Positions 1 to 5,478 of a stretch of 7,652 nucleotides of DNA are shown piece after piece; positions within the stretch are counted from its first letter, which is position 1, and each line of letters begins with the position of its first letter. Source of the DNA: JAVXNW01 sp036645575 (lineage in GTDB: Bacteria; Bacillota; Clostridia; Christensenellales; Aristaeellaceae); assembly GCA_036645575.1 (NCBI GenBank), contig JAVXNW010000109.1, positions 1 through 7,652 on the forward strand, written 5' to 3'. The translations under genes were made by a program, and so were the position numbers. Under the pieces are notes generated by a model, which was given only the letters and a program-made list of their open reading frames with translations, was not told the origin of the DNA and did not search any database.

Positions 1-462
1 GTCGTCGCGCGCCACGCCCACGCCCAGCTGCTCATCGGCCGCCAACTACACACCGACGCCTTCGTCCGCCAGTACCTCGCGATCCTCTGCGGCGTGCCTG
101 ATCCCCCATCTGGCGTCGTCGATCTGCCCATTCGCAAATCGGACGGACCCACCGTGCGCCGCGAGGTGCATCCCGACGGAAAACCCGCCCGCACGCACTA
201 CCGCGTCCTCGCGGTATCGGGCGCGCACGCCCTCGTCCAATTGCAATTGGAGACCGGGCGCACCCATCAGATCCGCGTTCACATGGCGGCGATCGGCTGC
301 CCGGTCTTTGGCGATTTCCTATACGGCCGGGAGAGTGAGTTGCTCCCCCGACGCTTTGCGCTCCACTGCGCGCACTTGGCCCTCGATCACCCCACGACCG
401 GCGCGCGCCTCACCTTCGATGCGCCCCTGCCGCCCGAGCTTCAAGCGATCCTCAATAGATGA
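1..462 (+). CDS. RluA-family pseudouridine synthase, C-terminal part (5' end outside window)
   Basis: The frame is open from base 1 to the TGA at 460-462 and gives 153 residues with no start, so the N-terminus lies to the left. RluA-family enzymes isomerise specific uridines in rRNA or tRNA to pseudouridine in the cytoplasm. The visible part carries the family's late motif GRTHQIRVHMAAIG (bases 256-297), then GDFLYG, and the usual ending in which LHCAHLALDHPTTG precedes a short run to the C-terminus. The catalytic-Asp motif (HRLDxxTSG type) must lie just upstream, since the first visible residues VVARHAHAQ normally follow it. An S4 domain, if present, is also outside. The substrate site (RluD-, RluC- or YjbO-like) cannot be decided from this fragment. 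No clear terminator follows. A short ORF overlaps the stop. Confidence 0.93.
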   Translation, partial: VVARHAHAQLLIGRQLHTDAFVRQYLAILCGVPDPPSGVVDLPIRKSDGPTVRREVHPDGKPARTHYRVLAVSGAHALVQLQLETGRTHQIRVHMAAIGCPVFGDFLYGRESELLPRRFALHCAHLALDHPTTGARLTFDAPLPPELQAILNR

Positions 463-617
463 TCACCGTGAACCCCGGATCGGTGTGCTTCAAATGGCGC
501 TCAAGCCACTTGACCATAGCGGAACTACACCCGGGATTTTGCGGGGCGGAGATGGTGGAAATGCAGCCGCCAGCGTCGCGGGATTTCCAATTGATTCTAG
601 GCAAAGAGTCACCCTAA
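459..617 (+). CDS. possible 52-aa small protein overlapping the pseudouridine synthase stop
   Basis: An ATG at 459 overlaps the previous TGA as ATGA and opens 52 codons, ending in TAA at 615-617. The product starts MITVNPGSVCFKW and contains AELHPGFCGAEMVEM and DFQLIL. It has two cysteines and no membrane segment or signal peptide. I do not recognise the family. For it: the ATGA overlap, typical of translational coupling, and an open frame across most of an otherwise unexplained gap. Against it: no good Shine-Dalgarno sequence, the small size, and the fact that such a frame can stay open by chance in GC-rich DNA. It may also be a decayed remnant. Confidence 0.3.
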   Translation: MITVNPGSVCFKWRSSHLTIAELHPGFCGAEMVEMQPPASRDFQLILGKESP

Positions 618-671
618 ATATTAACACATCGCCAACTTCGGAAATATATGGAAAGATTCACCGAAACCGCC

Positions 672-700
672 TTTCCATTATGCGCATAATTTACGATAAT
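672..700 (+). promoter_or_regulatory. putative sigma-A promoter of mnmM
   Basis: TTTCCA (672-677, 4 of 6 to TTGACA) and GATAAT (695-700, 5 of 6 to TATAAT) are separated by 17 bases. Transcription would start near 707, leaving a very short leader before the AGGAGG site at 711-716 and the ATG at 724. The local AT-richness fits a promoter. It is inferred from consensus only. Confidence 0.55.
677..690. promoter_or_regulatory. 14-base perfect palindrome in promoter spacer, candidate operator
   Basis: ATTATGCGCATAAT reads the same on both strands and sits between the proposed -35 and -10 of mnmM. A dimeric regulator bound here would block RNA polymerase. It has no room for an RNA loop, so a DNA site is more likely than an RNA hairpin. 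The regulator is unknown. An 8-base inverted repeat (ATGGAAAG at 648-655, CTTTCCAT at 671-678) partly overlaps it. Confidence 0.4.
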
Positions 701-723
701 AGACAAAAACAGGAGGATCGAAA

Positions 724-1296
724 ATGGCGTTGGATTTGGGCGGCGCGCGGCACTGGGCGCGCGCGTTGCAGCTTGAAGCCGCTGGAACGGGCAGCACATG
801 CCTCGATGCCACGATGGGCAACGGAGGCGATACGGAGGCGCTCTGCCGCCTTGTAGGCCCATCCGGGCGGGTATACGCCTTCGATGTGCAGCCCGAGGCG
901 CTCGAAAGCACCCGGGCGCGGCTGGCGGCGCAGGGTTTTGCTGAGCGCGCCCAGCTGTTCCTGCTGGGGCATGAGCACATGGCCGAGGTGGTGCGCGAGC
1001 CGCTCGACCTGATCGTCTTCAACCTGGGCTGGCTGCCCGGCGTCCCGGACAAGACGCTGACCACGCGCGCGCAGACCACCTTGCAGGCGCTCGCCGCCGC
1101 GCAGTCCCTGCTAAAGAAGGGCGGCCTCGTGACGGTGTGCGCCTATCCCGGCCACGACGAGGGCGCGCGCGAGCTGGCTTGCCTCCTCGATTGGGCTGCT
1201 GCGCTCGACGCGAGAACATGGCAGGTGGTCGTCAAGCGCTACTGGAACCAGCCCCCGCAGGCGCCCGTGCTGATCGCGCTACAGCGCATCAAGTGA
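724..1296 (+). CDS. mnmM: class I SAM-dependent methyltransferase, MnmM/YtqB family
   Basis: This 190-aa protein has the size and motif order of the YtqB (rRNA_methylase-type) family. The Bacillus subtilis member, renamed MnmM, methylates 5-aminomethyl-2-thiouridine at wobble position 34 of tRNA to mnm5s2U. The SAM-binding loop is DATMGNGGDT at residues 28-37, with the acidic ribose-binding residue at D54 (YAFDV). The family signature NLGWLPG lies at residues 100-106, followed by a spaced DKTLTT, a helix before KKGG, and the late YPGHDEG segment. The start is ATG 724, with AGGAGG at 711-716 seven bases upstream. It has its own probable promoter with a palindrome, and no obvious terminator. 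It lies upstream of a tRNA cluster, although none of those three tRNAs (Thr, Tyr, Leu) is an expected mnm5s2U substrate. The family call is firm; the exact substrate is inferred from homologues. Confidence 0.88.
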   Translation: MALDLGGARHWARALQLEAAGTGSTCLDATMGNGGDTEALCRLVGPSGRVYAFDVQPEALESTRARLAAQGFAERAQLFLLGHEHMAEVVREPLDLIVFNLGWLPGVPDKTLTTRAQTTLQALAAAQSLLKKGGLVTVCAYPGHDEGARELACLLDWAAALDARTWQVVVKRYWNQPPQAPVLIALQRIK

Positions 1297-1367
1297 AAGC
1301 CACCCGCCGCGCTTACCCCGCGGGCACCCCTATTCCACGGGATGATTGTTAAGAAACGGATACGCTA

Positions 1368-1397
1368 TTGACATTTGATGCGCGTCTGGTATATAAT
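1368..1397 (+). promoter_or_regulatory. consensus sigma-A promoter of the tRNA cluster
   Basis: TTGACA (1368-1373) and TATAAT (1392-1397) both match consensus at 6 of 6, with an 18-base spacer. This is the strongest promoter in the window, as expected for stable RNA genes. Transcription should begin near 1404, giving a leader of about 67 nt before tRNA-Thr. The leader holds two copies of GTTCGAAA (1409-1416 and 1425-1432). Confidence 0.85.
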
Positions 1398-1470
1398 AAC
1401 GCCTGTCAGTTCGAAAACATACGGGTTCGAAATTTGACGCAATCCGGCGAAACGCAGTCGCAGCCAGCAA

Positions 1471-1546
1471 GCTGGCGTAGCTCAATTGGCAGAGCAGCTG
1501 ATTTGTAATCAGCAGGTTGCGGGTTCAAGTCCCATCGCCAGCTCCA
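1471..1546 (+). tRNA. tRNA-Thr (anticodon UGU)
   Basis: The 76-nt cloverleaf has acceptor strands GCTGGCG (1471-1477) and CGCCAGC (1536-1542), discriminator T, and an encoded CCA at 1544-1546. The anticodon stem GCTGA/TCAGC encloses loop TTTGTAA, with TGT at 1504-1506. The T-arm has GGTTCAAGT-type bases. It is the first gene of a three-tRNA transcript. The leader base run GCCAGC (1463-1468) could pair with its 5' acceptor strand. Confidence 0.97.
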
Positions 1547-1596
1547 CTTCTTTTGAACTGGTAGAGGGCGCGAGGCGTTTTCATGGATCGCGATAT

Positions 1597-1681
<85 letters not shown>

Positions 1682-1684
1682 CAT

Positions 1685-1772
1685 GCGGGAATGGCGGAAT
1701 TGGCAGACGCGCTAGATTCAGGTTCTAGTGAGCAATACGCTCATGCAGGTTCAAGTCCTGTTTCCCGCACCA
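1685..1772 (+). tRNA. tRNA-Leu (anticodon CAG)
   Basis: The 88-nt class II tRNA has acceptor strands GCGGGAA (1685-1691) and TTCCCGC (1762-1768), discriminator A and CCA at 1770-1772. The anticodon stem CTAGA/TCTAG encloses TTCAGGT, with CAG at 1719-1721. The variable arm has a TGAGC...GCTCA stem around 1729-1743. Its D-arm TGGCGGAATTGGCAGACGC is typical of Leu tRNAs. Confidence 0.97.
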
Positions 1773-1802
1773 AGCCTCGATCCGGAAGGATCGGGGCTTT
1801 TT
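1772..1802 (+). terminator. intrinsic terminator of the tRNA cluster
   Basis: A 12-bp stem with one G-U pair (AAGCCTCGATCC at 1772-1783 and GGATCGGGGCTT at 1788-1799) closes a GGAA loop and runs into TTTTT (1798-1802). The stem starts on the last A of the tRNA-Leu CCA, so transcription stops almost directly after the mature tRNA end. Confidence 0.93.
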
Positions 1803-1860
1803 CATGGAAATTTTTCGTGCATGAGCCTTTTTGCGCAAGGCGATGGGGAGGAGGTTACCG

Positions 1861-2391
1861 ATGAAGATTGCCGTCATGGGCTACAGCGGAAGCGGGAAAT
1901 CCACCTTGGCCAAGTGGTTGGGCGCGCGCGAGCACCTTCCGGTGCTCTATTTGGACACGGTGCAGTTTCTGCCCAATTGGCAGGAGCGAAACCGGGAGGC
2001 CGCGCGCGCCATGGTAGCTGAATTTATGCGCGGGGACGACTGGGTCATCGATGGCAACTACCCGGCTTTTTTTGAGCAGGAGCGATTGGCACAGGCCGAC
2101 CACATCGTCTATTTGAATTTCTCCCGGTGCGCCTGCCTCATTCGCGCGCTGCGCAGGTATCGCGCCTGCCGCAACACCACCCGCGAGAGCATGGCGGCAG
2201 GGTGCGCGGAGAAATTCGATTGGGAATTTGCGCGCTGGATACTGCATGACGGCCGCACAAAGCGCCGCCGCGCGCACAATGCGGACATTGCGAGGCAATA
2301 CAAAGACAAGTGCGTCGTGCTCAAAAACCAAAGGCAGCTGGATCAATTCATGCAGGCTCCCTTTCAAAAAGGCTCATTCACCCCAAAGTGA
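1861..2391 (+). CDS. P-loop kinase-like 'topology modulation protein' (FlaR/adenylate-kinase-like)
   Basis: This 176-aa cytoplasmic protein belongs to the family annotated as (DNA) topology modulation protein, a small P-loop NTPase with a nucleoside-kinase-like fold. The true biochemical role of the family is not well established. The Walker A loop GYSGSGKST lies at residues 7-15. It is followed by LYLDTVQFLPNW (29-40), VIDGNY (62-67), and a late lid-like region rich in Arg (RTKRRR) before VVLKNQRQLDQF near the end, all characteristic of the family. I chose ATG 1861 because GGAGGAGG (1847-1854) ends six bases upstream and the protein then begins MKIAVMGYSGSGKS, as homologues do. An upstream TTG at 1831 has no such support. 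It follows the tRNA terminator with no obvious promoter in the 58-base gap, and ends at a hairpin. Confidence 0.85.
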   Translation: MKIAVMGYSGSGKSTLAKWLGAREHLPVLYLDTVQFLPNWQERNREAARAMVAEFMRGDDWVIDGNYPAFFEQERLAQADHIVYLNFSRCACLIRALRRYRACRNTTRESMAAGCAEKFDWEFARWILHDGRTKRRRAHNADIARQYKDKCVVLKNQRQLDQFMQAPFQKGSFTPK

Positions 2392-2418
2392 CACCGGGCC
2401 GCGCGCCCGGTGCTCGTT
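2392..2418 (+). terminator. hairpin after the P-loop gene, probable terminator
   Basis: CACCGGGC (2392-2399) pairs with GCCCGGTG (2405-2412) around a 5-base loop, directly after the TGA. The T-run is short (CTCGTTT), so termination may be incomplete. It separates the P-loop gene from the CRISPR-Cas promoter. Confidence 0.6.
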
Positions 2419-2478
2419 TCATCTACACACAAAATTTTATCATTTCGCGAATGCACCTATCTTTTTGCGCGAGGTTTG

Positions 2479-2487
2479 TGCTATAAT
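2479..2487 (+). promoter_or_regulatory. extended -10 promoter of the CRISPR-Cas operon
   Basis: TGCTATAAT is a perfect extended -10 (TGn plus TATAAT at 2482-2487). No good -35 lies 16-18 bases upstream, which is compatible with extended -10 promoters. Transcription would start near 2494, leaving a leader of about 90 nt before cas3. A TTCGCGAA palindrome (2444-2451) and TCATC-G-GATGA (2495-2505) flank it. Confidence 0.6.
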
Positions 2488-2494
2488 GATAGCA

Positions 2495-2505
2495 TCATCG
2501 GATGA
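2495..2505. promoter_or_regulatory. 11-base palindrome at the predicted cas transcription start
   Basis: TCATC and GATGA are exact inverted copies around a single G, placed 8-18 bases after the -10. As RNA it could not fold, so a protein-binding site is the simpler reading. It is a short motif and could be chance. Confidence 0.25.
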
Positions 2506-2516
2506 AGTGCGCATTT

Positions 2517-2539
2517 GCCGCGATATTGCGGCTTGAAAC
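2517..2539 (+). other. leader hairpin followed by TTGAAAC, resembling a degenerate type I-C repeat
   Basis: GCCGC (2517-2521) pairs with GCGGC (2528-2532) around GATATT, and TTGAAAC (2533-2539) follows directly. Subtype I-C repeats also form a hairpin and end in (A)TTGAAAC or -T. The TGG normally found between stem and ATTGAAA is absent and the stem is shorter, so this is at best a degenerate repeat-like RNA. It may simply be a leader hairpin. Confidence 0.3.
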
Positions 2540-2581
2540 GCCATCGGCGCACCGAAACCGCAAGACAAAGGAGGCGATACG

Positions 2582-4735
2582 GTGGACGCGTACATTGCGC
2601 ATCGCCGTGAATCGGACGGCGCGGAGCAAAGCATTTTAGCGCATCTCACAAACACCGCCCAGCGGGCGCGGGCGTTCGCCGCCGCGTTTGGCGCGGGCGA
2701 CGCGGGTGATCGCTGTGGAAGGCTCCACGATTTGGGCAAATATTCGGCGGCCTTCCAGCGGCGCATTCGGGGCAGCAAGGAAAGGACCGACCATGCCACG
2801 GCCGGCGCCCAAGAGGCGGCAAAGCTAAATGATCTGTTTGCCGCATTTTGCATTGCGGGGCACCACGGCGGTCTGCCGGACGGCGGAAGCAAGGTAGACG
2901 GGATCGACAGCCCCACGCTCAGGGGCCGACTAAAGCGGCCATTGGAGGACTATTCCCCATGGTTGCTCGAGGGAACAAGGCCATCGGCGCAAGGTTGCAT
3001 GGCGGTAAATGGGTTTGCAGATTGCTTTTTTATTCGGATGCTGTTTTCCTGTCTGGTCGACGCCGATTTTTTGGACACCGAACAATTTATGCGCCCCGAT
3101 GGCGTGACACGCGGCGACTACTTGCCGCTTCAGGCGCTGCTCAAGCGGCTGGAATGCCATGTGGCGGCGTGGTTTCCGCCCAGCGGAGCGCTCAACCGGA
3201 TGCGCTGCGACGTGCTGCGCGCGTGTCTGGAAAAAGGGGCGGACGCCCCCGGACTGTTTAAGCTCACCGTCCCAACCGGCGGCGGCAAGACCGTCAGCTC
3301 CGCGGCATTTGCGCTGCGTCACGCCGTGGCGCATCAGAAAAAACGGGTGATCTATGTCATCCCCTATGTGAGCATCATCGAACAGACGGTCAGCGTCTTC
3401 CGCGAGATTTTCGGGGAGGCGCAGGTGGTGGCGCATTATGCCGGCACAATGCCAAGCGAGGGCGATGACGCGGTGACATCTTCCGAAATCGCCCGCCGAC
3501 TGGCCACGGAAAACTGGGATGCGCCGATCATTGTCACCACCGCAGTTCAATTTTTCGAGTCCCTCTTTGCCAATCAAACCGCCCGCTGCCGAAAGCTCCA
3601 CAATATTGTAGACAGTGTGGTGATTTTTGACGAGGCGCAGATGCTGCCCGTCCCCTACCTGCGGCCGTGCCTTGCCGCCATCGGGGAGTTGGTGCGCCGC
3701 TACGGCGTCACGGCGGTTCTCTTAAGCGCCACCCAGCCTGCGCTGGATGCGCTGCTGGCGGAATTTTTGCCGGAGCAAGTGGCTTTGGGGCAAGTGATTC
3801 CGGAGCTTTGTCCCAATGGGGCGGAAATATTCGCAAAATTTCGCCGGGTGCGCTATGAGGCGCTTGGCACCATCTCCGTTGAGGCGCTGGCGGAGCGCCT
3901 TGGGAAGGCGGAGGAAGTGCTTTGCATTGTGAACCGCCGTCAGGATGCGCAGGATATTTTTGCGAGGCTTCCCCCGGAGGGCGCCTTCTGCCTGACCACC
4001 CTGATGACCCCCGCGCATCGGCAGCGCACGCTTGCAACCATCCGCAAGCGCCTCGCGGACGGCCTGCCCTGCCGCACCGTGGCAACCAGCCTCATCGAGG
4101 CGGGCGTCGATGTGGATTTCCCGACCGTCTATCGGGCGGAAAGCGGGCTGGATTCCTTGGCGCAGGCCGCCGGGCGCTGCAACCGGGAGAACAAGCGGCC
4201 GGTCGAGACCAGTGTGGTGTACGCCTTCCGCATGGAGCAGGCGGCGCCCACCATGCTGGCGCAGAATATTGCCGCCGCGAAGATGGCGCTTGAGATGGGC
4301 GGATTGCCCGACGCGCCGGAAACGCAAAAGGCCTATTTTGAGGCGCTGTTTCGCTTTAAGGGTCAGGCGGCACTGGATCAAAAGCAAATCCTCCCCGCGC
4401 TGGAAGGCAAATCGCACGCTGGATTATTTCCCTTTGCGGCGGTGGCCGCTGCCTTTAAGCTGATCGAGACCGACGCCGTCACGCTGTACATTCCCCAAGG
4501 GAAGGGCGCGGCGCTGGTGGAGGCGCTTGGGCAAAACGGCCCCTCCCGCGACCTGCTCAGACAGCTGGGCCCCTATGGCGTCACCTGCTACCCGGCGCAT
4601 CTCAAGGCGCTGCTGGCCACCGGGGGCGCGGAAGAAATCGGTAACGGCCTGTTTGCCTTGCGGGATGAGCGCCTTTACAGCGAGCAGATCGGCTTAACGT
4701 TGGCGGAGCAAGCGGGTCAGGGGTTTATTTTATGA
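2582..4735 (+). CDS. cas3: CRISPR-associated helicase-nuclease Cas3 (subtype I-C)
   Basis: Cas3 is recruited to DNA bound by Cascade, nicks the displaced strand with its HD domain and degrades it while its SF2 helicase pulls DNA through. The 717-aa protein has the N-terminal HD nuclease intact: H21, the H49-D50 pair in LHDLGK, H71 and H94-H95. A linker with LVDADFLDTE (158-167), common in I-C Cas3, precedes the helicase: Walker A PTGGGKT (231-237), DEAQ box (350-353), SATQP (from 382), motif V ATSLIEAGVDVD (501-512) and motif VI QAAGRCNRE (528-536). The GTG start at 2582 is favoured by a perfect AAAGGAGG (2567-2574) seven bases upstream and by the fit of the N-terminus to HD-first Cas3. Length is within the normal range and nothing essential is missing. 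It is first in the operon. Confidence 0.97.
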   Translation: MDAYIAHRRESDGAEQSILAHLTNTAQRARAFAAAFGAGDAGDRCGRLHDLGKYSAAFQRRIRGSKERTDHATAGAQEAAKLNDLFAAFCIAGHHGGLPDGGSKVDGIDSPTLRGRLKRPLEDYSPWLLEGTRPSAQGCMAVNGFADCFFIRMLFSCLVDADFLDTEQFMRPDGVTRGDYLPLQALLKRLECHVAAWFPPSGALNRMRCDVLRACLEKGADAPGLFKLTVPTGGGKTVSSAAFALRHAVAHQKKRVIYVIPYVSIIEQTVSVFREIFGEAQVVAHYAGTMPSEGDDAVTSSEIARRLATENWDAPIIVTTAVQFFESLFANQTARCRKLHNIVDSVVIFDEAQMLPVPYLRPCLAAIGELVRRYGVTAVLLSATQPALDALLAEFLPEQVALGQVIPELCPNGAEIFAKFRRVRYEALGTISVEALAERLGKAEEVLCIVNRRQDAQDIFARLPPEGAFCLTTLMTPAHRQRTLATIRKRLADGLPCRTVATSLIEAGVDVDFPTVYRAESGLDSLAQAAGRCNRENKRPVETSVVYAFRMEQAAPTMLAQNIAAAKMALEMGGLPDAPETQKAYFEALFRFKGQAALDQKQILPALEGKSHAGLFPFAAVAAAFKLIETDAVTLYIPQGKGAALVEALGQNGPSRDLLRQLGPYGVTCYPAHLKALLATGGAEEIGNGLFALRDERLYSEQIGLTLAEQAGQGFIL

Positions 4736-4824
4736 TGCGCAGGCTAGGGAACCGCTGAATCAATCCCGCGCGCGCTGGCGGCGGCGTTCTTTTATCCAAT
4801 CAAGACAAGAAAGGGGCGATGCCT
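4736..4824 (+). other. 89-nt gap between cas3 and cas5c
   Basis: This is the only real gap in an operon whose later genes overlap. It contains GGGAACCGCTGAATCAATCCC (4747-4767), whose GGGA and TCCC ends can pair, a GCGCGCGC-rich stretch around 4768-4787, then TTCTTTTAT and the cas5c ribosome site (AAAGGGG, 4810-4816). I see no convincing promoter or U-tailed terminator. The first part recalls insertion-sequence or MITE ends, but no matching second end is visible in the window. Confidence 0.4.
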
Positions 4825-5478
4825 ATGTCGATTAAGGTAGAGGTCTGGGGGGATTACGCCTGCTTCTCCCGGCCGGAGATGAAGGTGGAGCGGGTATCCT
4901 ACGATGTGATGACCCCATCGGCGGCTCGGGGGATTTTGGATGCCATCTATTGGCACCCGGGGCTTGCGTGGCACATCGACAAAATTCACGTGATGAACCC
5001 CATTGCCTTCACGAATATTCGCCGCAACGAAGTGTCCGCCAAGCTCCCGGCAACATTGGTCAAGAAGGCCATGCTGGGCGGGAAAGCCCCATTGGAGCTG
5101 ATCGCGTCCGACGCCATTGCCCAGCGGGCCGCCATGGTGCTGCGGGATGTGCGCTATGTCATCGAGGCGCACTTTACCCTCACGGAGAAAGCGGGGCCAA
5201 GTGACAACGCGGGAAAATTTCAAGACACGATGCGGCGTCGCTTGGCGCGCGGCCAGTGTTTTTCGCAGCCGGTACTGGGCTGCCGCGAATTTCCCGCCAA
5301 TTTCCGCGCATACCAAGGGGATCATGTTCCCACCGCCTACCCCGACGGCGTCCGGGATTTGGGCTACATGCTCTACGACATGGATTTTTCCAATCCCAAG
5401 GACATTCAGCCCATGTTCTTTCGCGCAAGCCTTGAAAATGGCGTGCTGGACATGGCACATTGTGAGGTGGTTCGATGA
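4825..5478 (+). CDS. cas5c: Cas5c (Cas5d), pre-crRNA endonuclease and Cascade 5'-handle subunit
   Basis: In subtype I-C there is no Cas6; Cas5c cuts pre-crRNA in the repeat and stays on the 5' handle in Cascade. The 217-aa product opens with the family hallmark KVEVWGDYACFSRPEMK (residues 4-20), then VSYDVMTPSAARGI and AIYWHP (40-45). Y42 matches the catalytic Tyr46 of Bacillus halodurans Cas5d. K131 in NAGKF (128-132) is in the place of Lys116, but the following residue is F132 where that enzyme has His117. The C-terminal motif GQCFSQPVLGCREF (143-156) has S147 and V150 where His and Tyr are usual. I prefer ATG 4825 because AAAGGGG (4810-4816) is eight bases away; ATG 4819 would leave only two. 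The stop overlaps the cas8c start as ATGA. Confidence 0.95.
   Translation: MSIKVEVWGDYACFSRPEMKVERVSYDVMTPSAARGILDAIYWHPGLAWHIDKIHVMNPIAFTNIRRNEVSAKLPATLVKKAMLGGKAPLELIASDAIAQRAAMVLRDVRYVIEAHFTLTEKAGPSDNAGKFQDTMRRRLARGQCFSQPVLGCREFPANFRAYQGDHVPTAYPDGVRDLGYMLYDMDFSNPKDIQPMFFRASLENGVLDMAHCEVVR

Noticed and set aside
1303..1324. CCCGC/GCGGG hairpin after mnmM as a terminator
   Set aside because: Only five base pairs with a long loop and no T-run after it.
1831..1860. Upstream TTG start for the P-loop protein
   Set aside because: ATG 1861 has a strong GGAGGAGG at good spacing and places Walker A at residue 7 as in homologues.
2486..2536. Short ORF MIASSDEVRICRDIAA in the cas leader as a leader peptide
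   Set aside because: Its ATG overlaps the -10 box and would not be transcribed from this promoter; no ribosome site.
3722..4417. 231-codon minus-strand open frame opposite the Cas3 helicase domain
   Set aside because: Shadow of cas3; Arg/Gly-rich low-information product with no ribosome site seen.
4732..4758. Eight-codon ORF overlapping the cas3 stop
   Set aside because: Too short and without conserved features; ATGATG at a stop arises easily by chance.
4792..5460. 222-codon minus-strand open frame opposite cas5c
   Set aside because: Shadow of cas5c, whose sense product is clearly conserved.
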